Of a stretch of 64,000 bases of DNA, positions 1 to 9,393 are shown piece by piece (positions within the stretch are counted from its first letter, which is position 1; every line of letters starts with the position of its first letter). The stretch is from assembly GCF_016593235.1 (NCBI RefSeq), contig NZ_AP023065.1:1573649-1637648 (forward strand), written 5' to 3'. The notes beneath the pieces are model-generated. The model ran no database searches, was not told the origin of the DNA, and saw only the letters and a program-made list of their open reading frames with translations. The DNA is from Nitratiruptor sp. YY09-18 (GTDB lineage: Bacteria; Campylobacterota; Campylobacteria; Campylobacterales; Nitratiruptoraceae). A program made the translations under genes and the position numbers.

Positions 1-2
1 AG

Positions 3-905
3 TACTTCAATAACAATAAAATTGTCTTCAAAAGTGCCCAAATGTATATAACAGTAAGTATCGGTATAACGCGCAAGCGCCCTCTCCTTGAGACCGCAGA
101 TATGGCACTCAAATTTGTCAAACAAAATATCAATTTGCTCTACTTTACATATGATGAGAGAATCGGCTTTTTTGATCAGATCAAAAAAAATATCCAACGT
201 AGCAAAATATTAAAAGAGGCTATTGACCAAAATAATATAATCCCCTACTATCAACCAATCATCGATAATACAAATGGGAAAATTATTAAATATGAAGTTC
301 TCGCTCGTCTCAAACACAATAATACCATAGAGTCGATTCATCCCTATCTTGAGATAGCAAAAGAGATCCGCCTCTATCGTGATATCACTCTCAAAATTAC
401 CCAGAAGAGTTTTATATATGCATATGAATACAAAAAGCCGATTGCTATCAATATCTCTATGCGCGATATCGAAGACCCTCAAGTTATCTCTTTCTTTGGC
501 AAGATTTTTGAGCAGTATCCAGGTATAGAAAAACTTGTCACTTTTGAGATATTGGAGAGTGAGACCCTCTCGGACTATAACGCTGTTAAAGATTTTATCT
601 CCATTGTAAGAGGCTATGGATGCGAAGTGGCACTTGATGATTTTGGAAGTGGCTATTCCAATTTTGCTCACGTCTTCAACCTCGATATCGATTATCTCAA
701 AATCGATGGCTCTTTGATCCAGACACTTCCACACGATGAAAATGCAAAACTCATCGTCTCAGCAATTATCTACCTGGCAAAAAAATCGGGTATCAAAACT
801 GTAGCTGAATTTGTCAGTTCCAAAGAGATCCTTGAGGAGGTCAAAACACTAGGTATTGACTACTCGCAAGGCTACTTCTTGGCTAAACCACAGCCGAAGT
901 TTTAA
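3..905 (+). CDS. EAL-domain cyclic-di-GMP phosphodiesterase (C-terminal part)
   Basis: The frame is open from base 3, so the gene starts before the window; the first visible Met is at 42. The residues just after it (VSIGIT) look like the end of a GGDEF domain, so the whole protein is probably a GGDEF-EAL or degenerate GGDEF-EAL protein. The EAL domain is complete: an EVLAR signature (E85 counted from that Met), NIS, a FEILESE glutamate, the DDFGSGYSN loop, the YLKIDG lysine and the final SQGYFLAKP. All expected metal-binding and catalytic positions are present, so it is predicted to hydrolyse cyclic-di-GMP. The stop overlaps the convergent malic enzyme gene by 23 bp. Confidence 0.85.
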   Translation, partial: YFNNNKIVFKSAQMYITVSIGITRKRPLLETADMALKFVKQNINLLYFTYDERIGFFDQIKKNIQRSKILKEAIDQNNIIPYYQPIIDNTNGKIIKYEVLARLKHNNTIESIHPYLEIAKEIRLYRDITLKITQKSFIYAYEYKKPIAINISMRDIEDPQVISFFGKIFEQYPGIEKLVTFEILESETLSDYNAVKDFISIVRGYGCEVALDDFGSGYSNFAHVFNLDIDYLKIDGSLIQTLPHDENAKLIVSAIIYLAKKSGIKTVAEFVSSKEILEEVKTLGIDYSQGYFLAKPQPKF

Positions 906-2151
906 GAAGCTGGCTAAGATGTTTTCTATATGTATCCCAATTAAGCTCTTTTCTTGCAACACCACTTTGCACTGCAGCTTGAGCAACAGCTATTGATATC
1001 TCTACTATGAGGCGTGGATCAAAAGGTGTTGGGATGATATACTCTGTGCCAAATTGCAACTTTTTGCCATAGATCTTTTCGATCTCTTCCGGTACTTCAA
1101 GGTGCGCAATCTTTGCCAAAGCTTTGGCTGCAGCTATCATCATCTCATAGTTGATTGCTCTGCTTCTTGTATCTAAAGCTCCACGAAAGAGATAAGGAAA
1201 CCCTAGCACATTGTTGACTTGATTAGGAAAATCGCTGCGCCCTGTGGCAATAATAGCTTGGGGCCTTACGGCTCTCACCTCATCAGGCATAATTTCTGGT
1301 ACAGGATTGGAACAGACAAAGACAAAAGGTGCCTCTTTCATCAATGCAATATCCTCTTGTGAAATTGTTCCAGGCTGTGAGAGTCCCAAGACCATATCAG
1401 CTTCAGCGAATGCCTCTTGGCGCGAGAGGGTCTGTGGATAGGCAAACTGATGTTTATAGCTATTAAGATCGGTACGGCTTTTGTGCACAACCCCTTTTGA
1501 GTCGATGAGAATAATATTTTCAATCCCAAAGTAGCGATACATCTTCGCACTTGCAATTGCAGCAGCTCCACTACCAACAATGACCACTTTGAGATCTTTT
1601 GGGTTGCGTCCTGTAATCTCACAGGCATTGAGAAGCCCAGCAGTTGTGACGATTGCGGTACCGTGCTGATCATCATGCATGACTGGAATATCTGTAATCT
1701 CTTTGAGTCTCTCTTCCATCTCAAAACACTCTGGTGCTTTGATATCTTCAAGATTGATACCACCAAATGTTGGTGATATTGCTCGCACCACCTCAATAAA
1801 CTTCTCAGGATCCTTTTCATCCACCTCAATTCCCACTGCATCTATGCCTGCAAACTTTTTGAAAAGAATTGCTTTCCCTTCCATCACAGGCTTTGCTGCT
1901 AGTGGTCCGATATCTCCTAGACCCAATACTGCTGTGCCATTTGTTACGACTGCAACGAAGTTTCCCTTGGTGGTATACTCATATGCTAGGTCTGGATTTT
2001 GAGCGATCTCTTGACTTACATACCCAACCCCTGGTGTATATGCAGTAGCAAGATCTCGCTGACTTGCAAAAGGTTTGGTAATTGCGATCTCTTTTTTGCC
2101 AGGTTTATGAAGCTTGTGATATGCTAGAGCTTCGGCTTTAGTTATTTTCAT
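883..2151 (-). CDS. NAD(P)-dependent malic enzyme
   Basis: This 422-residue protein should decarboxylate malate to pyruvate with reduction of NAD(P)+. It is the short bacterial form without a C-terminal phosphotransacetylase domain. Visible marks are the N-terminal AYTPGVG segment, the metal-site region MHDDQHGTA and the nucleotide-binding VIVGSGAAAIA turn. It follows gltX in the same direction and their reading frames overlap by 14 bp, so they are translated from one message. The pairing matches C. jejuni Cj1287c-Cj1288c. Coenzyme preference cannot be read from the sequence. Confidence 0.93.
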   Translation of the reverse strand: MKITKAEALAYHKLHKPGKKEIAITKPFASQRDLATAYTPGVGYVSQEIAQNPDLAYEYTTKGNFVAVVTNGTAVLGLGDIGPLAAKPVMEGKAILFKKFAGIDAVGIEVDEKDPEKFIEVVRAISPTFGGINLEDIKAPECFEMEERLKEITDIPVMHDDQHGTAIVTTAGLLNACEITGRNPKDLKVVIVGSGAAAIASAKMYRYFGIENIILIDSKGVVHKSRTDLNSYKHQFAYPQTLSRQEAFAEADMVLGLSQPGTISQEDIALMKEAPFVFVCSNPVPEIMPDEVRAVRPQAIIATGRSDFPNQVNNVLGFPYLFRGALDTRSRAINYEMMIAAAKALAKIAHLEVPEEIEKIYGKKLQFGTEYIIPTPFDPRLIVEISIAVAQAAVQSGVARKELNWDTYRKHLSQLLKTSAVV

Positions 2152-3529
2152 TTTTTGCCTCTAAAAGTTTTTCTACACGTCTGATTGTCTCATCTTTTCC
2201 AATGATCGCCATAATATCAGCTAGATCTGGGCCCCCGAGCTTGCCTGTAAGAGCCACACGCAGAGGCTGCCCGATCTTGCCAAATCCGATCTCTTTTTCG
2301 TTGACAACCTCCTCAATAATTGCATGAAAATCTGTTGGTAGGTGTGCTTGCAAAGAGCGAAGCTTGTCTAAGAATGCTTGTAAAATCTCTCTCCATTCAC
2401 CCTTACACGCTTTCTTGCACGCCTTCGCATCATATTCACTTGGCTCTTCGAGGATATCTTTTGCCATTTCTGCAAGCTCTTTGATAGTTTTTGCTCGCTC
2501 TTTGAGCGCATCAAGCAAGATCTCCTTTTTGTCATGATCGGCTAGAAAAATGCCAAAATCTTCTAAAAGTTCTACGAGTCTTGCATTGGGAGAGTTTTTG
2601 ATATAGTGAGCGTTGAGCCATTGAAGCTTGGAGAGGTTATAGGCTGAAGCAGATTTATTGATATCCTTTGGATCAAAAAGCTCTATCATCTCCTGCAGAC
2701 TAAATATCTCTTGATCCCCATGACTCCATCCAAGACGCACGAGGAAATTGAGAAGTGCTTCAGGCAGATACCCCATGCGTTTATACTCCATCACATCCAT
2801 TGCGCCATCACGCTTGCTGAGTTTCTTTCCTTGTTCATTGAGAATCATCGGCACATGGTAAAATCTTGGGATTTTCAGCCCCAACGCTTCATAAACAATG
2901 ATCTGCTTGGGAGTATTGTAGAGATGATCATCTCCACGGATCACATCAGTCACACCCATCAAAGCATCATCTATCGCCACGACAAAGTTGTAAGTAGGAG
3001 TCCCATCACTGCGCGCAATGATAAAGTCATCAAGTTCATCAGCTTTGATAGTAATTGTCCCTTTTATGCCATCTTCAAAAACGATATCACCTTCTAGCGG
3101 CGCTTTGATGCGCACCACCGGCTGTACGCCTTCTGGCGGTGTACCAGTAAAATCACGATAGCGTCTATCGTAGCGAGGGCGTTCACCCCTTCGCATCTGC
3201 TCTTCTCTAAGCCTATCAAGCTCCTCTTTTGTCATGTAGCAATAATAAGCCTTGCCTTCATCAAGGAGCTTTTGGATATAGCGCTTGTAAATTTCAAAAC
3301 GTTGAGACTGGTATGCTACATCTCCATCATAATCGAGTCCCACCCAATCAAATGCTTCAAGGATCGCTTTGGTAGCCTCCTCGCTGTTTCGTGCAAGGTC
3401 TGTATCTTCAATACGCAAGATAAATTTACCATTATTGTGGCGTGCCCAAAGCCAGTTAAAAAGTGCAGTACGCAGTCCTCCTATATGAAGGTATCCCGTA
3501 GGACTTGGAGCAAATCTCGTAACAACCAT
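2138..3529 (-). CDS. gltX: glutamyl-tRNA synthetase
   Basis: This is a 463-residue class I aminoacyl-tRNA synthetase of the GlnRS/GluRS type. The HIGH-like motif lies near the N-terminus (PSPTGYLHIGGLRTALFNW), RIEDTD follows, and the KMSKS-like loop reads KLSKRDG. Campylobacterota usually carry two GltX paralogues, one of which charges tRNA-Gln for later amidation; which one this is cannot be settled here, although the neighbours match Cj1288c. It is the first gene of a two-gene minus-strand operon with the malic enzyme and is divergent from the SurA-like gene across an 86-bp gap. Confidence 0.95.
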   Translation of the reverse strand: MVVTRFAPSPTGYLHIGGLRTALFNWLWARHNNGKFILRIEDTDLARNSEEATKAILEAFDWVGLDYDGDVAYQSQRFEIYKRYIQKLLDEGKAYYCYMTKEELDRLREEQMRRGERPRYDRRYRDFTGTPPEGVQPVVRIKAPLEGDIVFEDGIKGTITIKADELDDFIIARSDGTPTYNFVVAIDDALMGVTDVIRGDDHLYNTPKQIIVYEALGLKIPRFYHVPMILNEQGKKLSKRDGAMDVMEYKRMGYLPEALLNFLVRLGWSHGDQEIFSLQEMIELFDPKDINKSASAYNLSKLQWLNAHYIKNSPNARLVELLEDFGIFLADHDKKEILLDALKERAKTIKELAEMAKDILEEPSEYDAKACKKACKGEWREILQAFLDKLRSLQAHLPTDFHAIIEEVVNEKEIGFGKIGQPLRVALTGKLGGPDLADIMAIIGKDETIRRVEKLLEAKNENN

Positions 3530-3615
3530 CGAATCCCTTTTTTTTATATCTATTTTACTTCAATATTAGTTAAAAGCTGGTAAAATCTTACAACAGTTCG
3601 CAATAAAGGAAAAGA

Positions 3616-4458
3616 ATGAGAAAGCTTCTTTTGATGCTGCTTTTTGTCTCCCTCACCTTTGCTAAAGTTTTGGATGCCATTGCAGTCACTGTCAATAATG
3701 AACCAATTACAACCTACGAGATTTTACGCACAGCAAAAGCATTGCATATTCCTATCAAACAAGCACTCGATCTGCTTATTCGCCAAAAACTCGAAGATGA
3801 GCAGATCAAGAAACTCGGAATTACACTCAGCGACGCAGAGCTTGATAGCGCAATAGAAAACTTTGCAAGAAGCAAAGGGATGGATAGCTATACACTGCGT
3901 CAAACCCTTGAGAGTAAAGGGATAGACTGGGAAGCTTATCGCAAAACCTTCAAGCGTCAACTATTGCGTAAAAAACTCTACCAAAAGATTGCAAAGCTGA
4001 GCAATCCTATGCCAAAAGAGAGTGATCTCAAAGAGTACTATGATACACATCCAAATGAGTTCACAATAGCAAAAGAGGCAGATATTACAAAATTTATATC
4101 CCCATCCAAAGAGATTTTGGAGCGTATTCGCCAAAACCCACTCTACGCTCCAAACGATCCTCTTATCCTCCAAAAGGGACAAGAGCAGCTCGATCTTAGC
4201 AAAGTAGATCCACAGTTTGCTGCTCTTATCAATAGCTCACCTGAGGGCTCATTTACGCCGATTATACCTCTGCAGGATAAGTATCTTCTCATACTTGTCA
4301 ATAAAAAAAGAGGATTAGAGAAGATCCCATTTGAAGAGGCAAAAGGCTACATTATGAAAAAATTATCCAATCAAAACTCACCAAAAAATATTAATGAATA
4401 TTTCGATAAACTAAAAGCCGCAGCAGATATCAAAGTATACAGATTACCAAAGGAGTAG
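3616..4458 (+). CDS. SurA-like periplasmic chaperone / peptidyl-prolyl isomerase
   Basis: This 280-residue protein begins with a signal peptide (MRKLLLMLLFVSLTFA, cleavage about residue 16). A SurA N-terminal chaperone domain follows (VNNEPITTYEI, helices to about residue 150), then a parvulin-like segment roughly 150-245. The parvulin part is short and lacks the strongest motif, so chaperone activity is better supported than isomerase activity. Position next to gltX matches C. jejuni Cj1289, a SurA-like protein. A GGAAAAG Shine-Dalgarno sits just before the ATG. dapD starts 1 nt after the stop and uses an AAGGAG inside this gene, so the two are co-translated. Confidence 0.85.
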   Translation: MRKLLLMLLFVSLTFAKVLDAIAVTVNNEPITTYEILRTAKALHIPIKQALDLLIRQKLEDEQIKKLGITLSDAELDSAIENFARSKGMDSYTLRQTLESKGIDWEAYRKTFKRQLLRKKLYQKIAKLSNPMPKESDLKEYYDTHPNEFTIAKEADITKFISPSKEILERIRQNPLYAPNDPLILQKGQEQLDLSKVDPQFAALINSSPEGSFTPIIPLQDKYLLILVNKKRGLEKIPFEEAKGYIMKKLSNQNSPKNINEYFDKLKAAADIKVYRLPKE

Positions 4459-4459
4459 T

Positions 4460-5638
4460 ATGACAAAAGAGGATTTTTACGCACTGGTTAAGGAGATTCA
4501 AACAAGTAGCTACTACCGCGAGCCTCTCGCGTTTGGCATAGCGCGGATTGATAGAGGGCAAAAAAACCCAGATAAAATTTTACAAGCAGTCTTTCCGTTT
4601 ATCAATTGGCAAGAAAATTTCGGAAGTGCAGCGATTTTGCAAAAAGCACTCCATGAAACTGGCTCACTCATACCCCTTGATGGAAGTGAAGCGGTCTTTG
4701 ATGTGACACAAAATTTCGTGGCTGAAGCTCTTAGCTACTGCGCACCATGGATAGATGAAGCGGTAGGTGATGCACACAAAAACGTGCAGGCAATCAAGTA
4801 TCTGAATACCCTTGATGCAGAAGAGCTACAAAATTTTCGCATCGTCTTTTTATTTGCAGATGAAGCACCACAGAGCATAGAGGCAGTCTATCTCAAACTC
4901 TATGCACTCTCTACTGGCAAAGCAGCTCTTCGCAGCCTCAATCTCAATGGAGCCTTTGGAGTACTCCATAACGTAGCGTGGAGTGGCAATACGCCAATCG
5001 AGCTTGATTGGCTCAGAGAACATGAGCTTGAACTCAAAATGAGTGGACAATATCCAATCATCGATGCAGTAGATAAGTTCCCAAGATTCTTGCAGCACAT
5101 CATCCCAGCAGACAATACCCGTATCCTCGATGCTAGTAAAGTACGCATGGGTGCTCAACTTGCAGCTGGAACTACGGTAATGCCAGGGGCGAGCTACATC
5201 AACTTCAATGCTGGAACTTTAGGACCTGTCATGGTAGAGGGGCGTATTAGCTCTAGCGCAGTCGTTGGAAAAGGAAGCGATGTTGGTGGCGGTGCAAGTA
5301 TTCTTGGAGTGCTTAGCGGAACAAGCGGCAATCCAATTAGTATAGGTGAAAACTGCTTGCTTGGAGCAAACTCTGTCACAGGTATTCCGCTAGGAGATGG
5401 CTGTATCGTCGATGCTGGAATAGCTGTGTTAGAAGGAACTAAATTCTTCATGGCTCCAGCTGAGTTTGAAAAAATAAAAGAGGCAAACCCATCTTGGGAT
5501 GCGGAATATAAAGAGATCTTCAAAGGAAGAGAACTCGCTGGTCTTAGTGGACTCCATTTCCGTCAAGACTCTACAAGCGGACAGATGAAGGTCTTTCGCT
5601 CCAACAAAGAGGTCAAGCTCAATGAAGAGCTCCACTGA
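4460..5638 (+). CDS. dapD: 2,3,4,5-tetrahydropyridine-2,6-dicarboxylate N-succinyltransferase
   Basis: This 392-residue protein catalyses the succinyl-CoA-dependent step of lysine and diaminopimelate synthesis. It is of the long type typical of Campylobacterota: an N-terminal domain to about residue 215 and a left-handed beta-helix of hexapeptide repeats at about 225-330 (for example AGTLGPVMVEGRIS and GGGASILGVLSG). The trimeric beta-helix forms the active site in this family. It follows the SurA-like gene with a 1-nt gap. A GC-rich hairpin lies just after its stop. Confidence 0.93.
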   Translation: MTKEDFYALVKEIQTSSYYREPLAFGIARIDRGQKNPDKILQAVFPFINWQENFGSAAILQKALHETGSLIPLDGSEAVFDVTQNFVAEALSYCAPWIDEAVGDAHKNVQAIKYLNTLDAEELQNFRIVFLFADEAPQSIEAVYLKLYALSTGKAALRSLNLNGAFGVLHNVAWSGNTPIELDWLREHELELKMSGQYPIIDAVDKFPRFLQHIIPADNTRILDASKVRMGAQLAAGTTVMPGASYINFNAGTLGPVMVEGRISSSAVVGKGSDVGGGASILGVLSGTSGNPISIGENCLLGANSVTGIPLGDGCIVDAGIAVLEGTKFFMAPAEFEKIKEANPSWDAEYKEIFKGRELAGLSGLHFRQDSTSGQMKVFRSNKEVKLNEELH

Positions 5639-5642
5639 TTCT

Positions 5643-5658
5643 CTCCCTCTGCGGGGAG
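5643..5658 (+). terminator. small GC-rich hairpin after dapD
   Basis: CTCCC (5643-5647) pairs with GGGAG (5654-5658) around a 6-nt loop, 5 bases after the dapD stop. There is no T-tract, and the next gene starts at 5672. It may be an attenuator or an mRNA-stabilising hairpin rather than a full terminator. Confidence 0.4.
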
Positions 5659-5671
5659 CCATAGCAGCATT

Positions 5672-6301
5672 ATGAAACGTGTAGCACTTCTAGTTGATTG
5701 GGAAAATTTTCGCAAAGAGATCAACTATTTGCAGCAAAAAGACCCCTACTACAAGCAGTTTGACTACAACGACCCAGATAAGATATATGATCTCTTTTTG
5801 AGTTGCTTTAGTCCCTATGAAGAGATCTTCAAGATATTTTTCTATACCGCAAAACCTCTCAAGCCCCAAGAGATAGAAGAGACCTTTGCTAAAAGACCTG
5901 GCTGCAATGCAAAAAAGTATCTTCAAATATACAAAAAAGAGCAGCAAAAGATCGATCGCATCATAGAAGTCTCTGAAAATATGCTCGAAGAGTTAGTAAA
6001 GAAAGATTACATCTCTTTGCGTTTGGGAGAGCTGCAAGTACTTGGACAGATGCCTGATGGCAATCCGGTTATCGCACAAAAAAAGGTAGATATGCTCATA
6101 GGCCTCGATATCGCACATCTTGCTTTCAATAAGCAAGTAGAACAGATAAAAGTACTTTGCAAAGACAAAGATATTTCACCAGCACTCAAAGTGGCTCGCA
6201 TCAGCGGTATCATTACTACACTTATCGATATTGGAGGCTTCCATATTAGCAAAGACCTCTACAAACACCTCGACAAAGTAGAAAAAGTGCAGATTCTTTG
6301 A
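5672..6301 (+). CDS. NYN-domain (PIN-like) putative ribonuclease
   Basis: The 209-residue protein has NYN/LabA-type features. An Asp in a hydrophobic strand near the N-terminus (LLVDWENF) is followed by an acidic middle segment KKVDMLIGLDIAHLA (about 138-152) and DKDISPALKVAR (about 167-178), which together supply the conserved acidic metal site of PIN-like nucleases. The family includes RNA-cleaving enzymes, so an RNase role is inferred. No extra domain is visible. It follows dapD by 33 bp across a hairpin and meets the convergent lipoprotein gene with no gap. Confidence 0.75.
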   Translation: MKRVALLVDWENFRKEINYLQQKDPYYKQFDYNDPDKIYDLFLSCFSPYEEIFKIFFYTAKPLKPQEIEETFAKRPGCNAKKYLQIYKKEQQKIDRIIEVSENMLEELVKKDYISLRLGELQVLGQMPDGNPVIAQKKVDMLIGLDIAHLAFNKQVEQIKVLCKDKDISPALKVARISGIITTLIDIGGFHISKDLYKHLDKVEKVQIL

Positions 6302-6976
6302 TTAAAACCTTTGAGCAAAATTTGGTCTAAGCTTCACAGTGAGACGAAAATAGTTTCCATCAGCATAAAACTCTACTGTTGTAGCCACTACTGAATCGAT
6401 TGGTAATACTACAGTATCACGATTTGTATCTATATCACCTTCTATCACATAGCGCTTCATCCACGATTTTCCTCTGGCTGGATCAATATTAATATAGAGA
6501 TTGCCTTCATACAGAGCTATCCAGAAGCAGTGTTTATCACTAAAGCGCCTACGAGCAGTCTGCAAGCAAACCCTCTTCGCTTCCCCCTCTACAATGCGGA
6601 TAACTTTTGGGTAGAGGGGCTTAAATTTTTTCTTGCTATATCCAGCAGCTCCTTTGAAAGAGACAAGGAGCTTTACTGGTGCAAAGCCATCATAGCGATC
6701 ACAATTATAGGCTTTTGCATAGAGAGCTTTGAGCTTGATGCTCTCATTTTCTAGCATCTTTTTGTGGTTTTGCTCCTCTAAGAGTGCTCTTTTGGCATTA
6801 TATTCTTCGATTCTCTTTTGGTGCTCTACATACTTTTTGCATATAACTGCCTGCTGTACTTTATTGAAATTTTTAAAAATCTCTTCATCAACACCACAAA
6901 CCTTCGATGCGCATCCTCCAAAGAGAAAAAGCAGCAAACTAGCGAAGATACTTTTCATCAATATATTTCGTATCAT
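6302..6976 (-). CDS. putative lipoprotein of unknown function
   Basis: The 224-residue protein has a lipoprotein signal with an LFGGC lipobox (Cys22 from the first Met). A second Met at residue 7 (start 6958) is an equally good start; neither has a clear Shine-Dalgarno. After the Cys comes a charged helical stretch (about 35-85) and then a beta-rich domain with VVLPIDSVVATTVEFYADGN. I do not recognise the family. Its 5' end overlaps accC, so it is probably translated from the accBC message. Confidence 0.7.
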   Translation of the reverse strand: MIRNILMKSIFASLLLFLFGGCASKVCGVDEEIFKNFNKVQQAVICKKYVEHQKRIEEYNAKRALLEEQNHKKMLENESIKLKALYAKAYNCDRYDGFAPVKLLVSFKGAAGYSKKKFKPLYPKVIRIVEGEAKRVCLQTARRRFSDKHCFWIALYEGNLYINIDPARGKSWMKRYVIEGDIDTNRDTVVLPIDSVVATTVEFYADGNYFRLTVKLRPNFAQRF

Positions 6977-8282
6977 ATGTATTGTTGATAAAATCTGGAT
7001 TTTCCATCATTTTTCTATGAAAATCTATAGTGGTCTTTATACCACTCACCTCAAACTCATTCAACGCTCTCTTCATTTTTGCTATAGCTCTTGAGCGATC
7101 TTCTCCCCAGACTATAAGTTTTGCAATCATGGAGTCGTAGTATGGCGGAACGATGTAGCTACAATAGACATGTGTATCTAATCGTACATCTTTGCCACCT
7201 GGGGCTATCCAACTTTTGATTTTTCCTGGACTTGGAATAAATTTAACAGGGTCTTCAGCATTGATACGGCACTCAATCGCATGCCCTTTGAAATCTATAT
7301 CCTCTTGCGCAAAGAGTTGCTCTCCCTCTGCTATACGTATCATCCACTCCACTATATCAATCCCTGTTACCATTTCACTTACAGGATGTTCCACCTGCAA
7401 TCTTGTATTCATTTCCATAAAGTAGAAATTCTTATCTGCATCGACCAAGAATTCTATCGTTCCAGCATTCTCATACCCTATGGCTTTGGCAGCTTTGACT
7501 GCTGTCTCATGGAGTTTTGCTCTTGTCTCATCATCCAAAAATACTGCTGGCGACTCTTCTAGCATTTTTTGGTGGCGTCTTTGCAAAGAGCAGTCTCTCT
7601 CGCCAAGATGTACCACATTACCATGGCTATCTCCAAGAAGCTGCACTTCTATATGGCGCGGCTGGCGAATGAATTTTTCCATATAGATCGTACCATCACC
7701 AAAAGCGCTAATCGCCTCGCTCTCAGCCGCAAGGTATGCATTTTCTATATAGCTCTCATCCTCAACCACACGCATCCCTTTACCGCCACCGCCACTTGCA
7801 GCTTTCAAAATTACAGGGTAGCCGATCTCTTTTGCTATTTTTTTCGCTTCATCAATATTCTTGATCGCTCCGTCACTACCAGGGACTACAGGTACGCCTG
7901 CTTTTTTCATAACCTCTTTGGCTTTACTCTTGTCACTCATAAGCTGCATCACTTCCAAAGAGGGACCGATAAATTTGATACCATGAAGATTGCAGATCTC
8001 TACAAACTGCTGATTTTCACTCAAAAAACCGTAACCAGGAAATATTGCATCAGCCTCAGCAATCTCTGCTGCACTGATAATTGCGGGAATATTGAGGTAG
8101 CTCTCACTGCTCTTCTCTCCGCCTATACAAATGGCTGCATCGGCAAGCTTGAGATAGTGGGCGTCTTTATCAGCGGTAGAGTAGACAGCTATCGCTTTTT
8201 TACCCATCTCTTTGATGGTGCGAATGGCTCGCAGGGCAATTTCACCTCTATTTGCTATGAGTATGCGCTCAAGCTTTGCCAT
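6939..8282 (-). CDS. accC: acetyl-CoA carboxylase biotin carboxylase subunit
   Basis: The 447-residue ATP-grasp enzyme carboxylates the biotin on BCCP, the first step of fatty-acid synthesis. Visible are the N-terminal ILIANRGEIALRAIRT, the glycine-rich ATP loop KAASGGGGKGMRVV, the EKFIRQPRHIEVQ segment and MEMNTRLQVEHPVSE. Length matches the family. It starts directly after accB, the usual accBC pair. Confidence 0.97.
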   Translation of the reverse strand: MAKLERILIANRGEIALRAIRTIKEMGKKAIAVYSTADKDAHYLKLADAAICIGGEKSSESYLNIPAIISAAEIAEADAIFPGYGFLSENQQFVEICNLHGIKFIGPSLEVMQLMSDKSKAKEVMKKAGVPVVPGSDGAIKNIDEAKKIAKEIGYPVILKAASGGGGKGMRVVEDESYIENAYLAAESEAISAFGDGTIYMEKFIRQPRHIEVQLLGDSHGNVVHLGERDCSLQRRHQKMLEESPAVFLDDETRAKLHETAVKAAKAIGYENAGTIEFLVDADKNFYFMEMNTRLQVEHPVSEMVTGIDIVEWMIRIAEGEQLFAQEDIDFKGHAIECRINAEDPVKFIPSPGKIKSWIAPGGKDVRLDTHVYCSYIVPPYYDSMIAKLIVWGEDRSRAIAKMKRALNEFEVSGIKTTIDFHRKMMENPDFINNTYDTKYIDEKYLR

Positions 8283-8741
8283 TTAGAGCCTTTCAACCAA
8301 AAAGAGTGGCATATCATATTCTACTGGCTGCCCATCCTCGACTAAAATCTCCAAAATTTTACAATCAAACTCTGCTTCTATCTCATTAAAAATTTTCATC
8401 GCCTCTATAATGCCGATAGTCTGTCCTTTTTTCACTGTATCACCTACTTGTACAAAGGGAGGGCTATCCGGACTTGGAGCGCGATAGAATGTCCCAACCA
8501 TCGGAGAAGTGATATACTCACCCTTCTTTACAGCACTCTCATGATCAGGAGTCGTAGGAGTCGAGGCTGAGACTGATGCTTGTGGTTGTACTTGAGGTTG
8601 TGGTGCTGAGACTGAAGCTGCTGCAGCAACTTCACTACCTTTTTGCAGTGAAATTTCCATATCACCTTTTTTGAGTTTAAATCGTGATAGACCGCTTTTG
8701 TCAAACAATCTCATAAGCTCTTTGATCTCTTTGAAGTCCAT
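8283..8741 (-). CDS. accB: acetyl-CoA carboxylase biotin carboxyl carrier protein
   Basis: The 152-residue protein has a C-terminal biotinyl domain with the biotinylated lysine in [10 protein letters not shown] flexible Ala/Pro/Gln/Ser linker spans about 35-70, and the N-terminal segment ([18 protein letters not shown]) is the usual one. It carries the carboxybiotin between AccC and the carboxyltransferase. It abuts accC directly and is divergent from dcd across a 94-bp promoter region. Confidence 0.96.
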   Translation of the reverse strand: MDFKEIKELMRLFDKSGLSRFKLKKGDMEISLQKGSEVAAAASVSAPQPQVQPQASVSASTPTTPDHESAVKKGEYITSPMVGTFYRAPSPDSPPFVQVGDTVKKGQTIGIIEAMKIFNEIEAEFDCKILEILVEDGQPVEYDMPLFLVERL

Positions 8742-8787
8742 AAAAAGTCCTTATGCAGGGTATTTGGAAAATATAATATTTAGTATT

Positions 8788-8796
8788 TGCTATAAT
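8788..8796 (+). promoter_or_regulatory. extended -10 promoter element for dcd
   Basis: TGCTATAAT lies about 40 bp before the dcd ATG, with T-rich sequence upstream and no good -35. This is the pattern known for sigma-70 promoters in Campylobacterota. The same TTTGCTATAAT string recurs before tRNA-Lys and before the gene at 49227. Confidence 0.6.
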
Positions 8797-8835
8797 ATCA
8801 TAAAAATTGTAAAAACAACTTTGCAAAGGGAATTT

Positions 8836-9393
8836 ATGGGACTTAAAGCCGACTGCTGGATCCGCCAAAAAGCACTCCAAGAGAGGATGATAGAGCCATT
8901 TTGCGAAAATCAAGTAGGCAGAGGTGTTGTAAGCTATGGTCTCAGTAGCTATGGATATGATATACGTGTGAGTGATGAGTTTAAAATATTTACAAATGTT
9001 AATGCTGAAGTTGTGGATCCTAAGCACTTTGATGAGCGTAATGTGGTAGATTTCAAAGGTGATGTCTGCATTGTCCCTCCCAACTCTTTTGCGCTGGCTC
9101 GCACGGTTGAATATTTTCGTATTCCTCGCAATGTCCTAGCAATTTGTGTGGGCAAAAGCACATACGCTCGCTGTGGAATCATTGTCAATGTAACACCATT
9201 TGAGCCTGAATTTGAAGGACACATTACAATCGAAATCTCCAATACCACTCCACTCCCGGCCAAAATCTATGCCAATGAAGGTATAGCCCAAGTACTCTTT
9301 TTTGAAGGTGATGAGGAGTGTGAAGTAAGTTACAAAGATAAAAGTGGAAAATATCAAAGGCAACAAGGAATAACCCTTCCACGGATTTTATAA
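8836..9393 (+). CDS. dcd: dCTP deaminase
   Basis: The 185-residue protein deaminates dCTP to dUTP for dTMP synthesis. Marks are [20 protein letters not shown] near the N-terminus, the [12 protein letters not shown] active-site stretch, and the [16 protein letters not shown] strand with its catalytic Glu. The frame is open upstream, but the ATG at 8836 follows AAAGGGAATTT and gives the standard family length, so I chose it. It ends convergent with asnB, with a 6-bp overlap. Confidence 0.95.
   Translation: MGLKADCWIRQKALQERMIEPFCENQVGRGVVSYGLSSYGYDIRVSDEFKIFTNVNAEVVDPKHFDERNVVDFKGDVCIVPPNSFALARTVEYFRIPRNVLAICVGKSTYARCGIIVNVTPFEPEFEGHITIEISNTTPLPAKIYANEGIAQVLFFEGDEECEVSYKDKSGKYQRQQGITLPRIL

Noticed and set aside
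6729..8345. Plus-strand open frames opposite accC, accB and the lipoprotein gene
   Set aside because: They lie antisense to well-supported genes, have no Shine-Dalgarno and no recognisable motifs. They are by-products of the codon use of the real genes.
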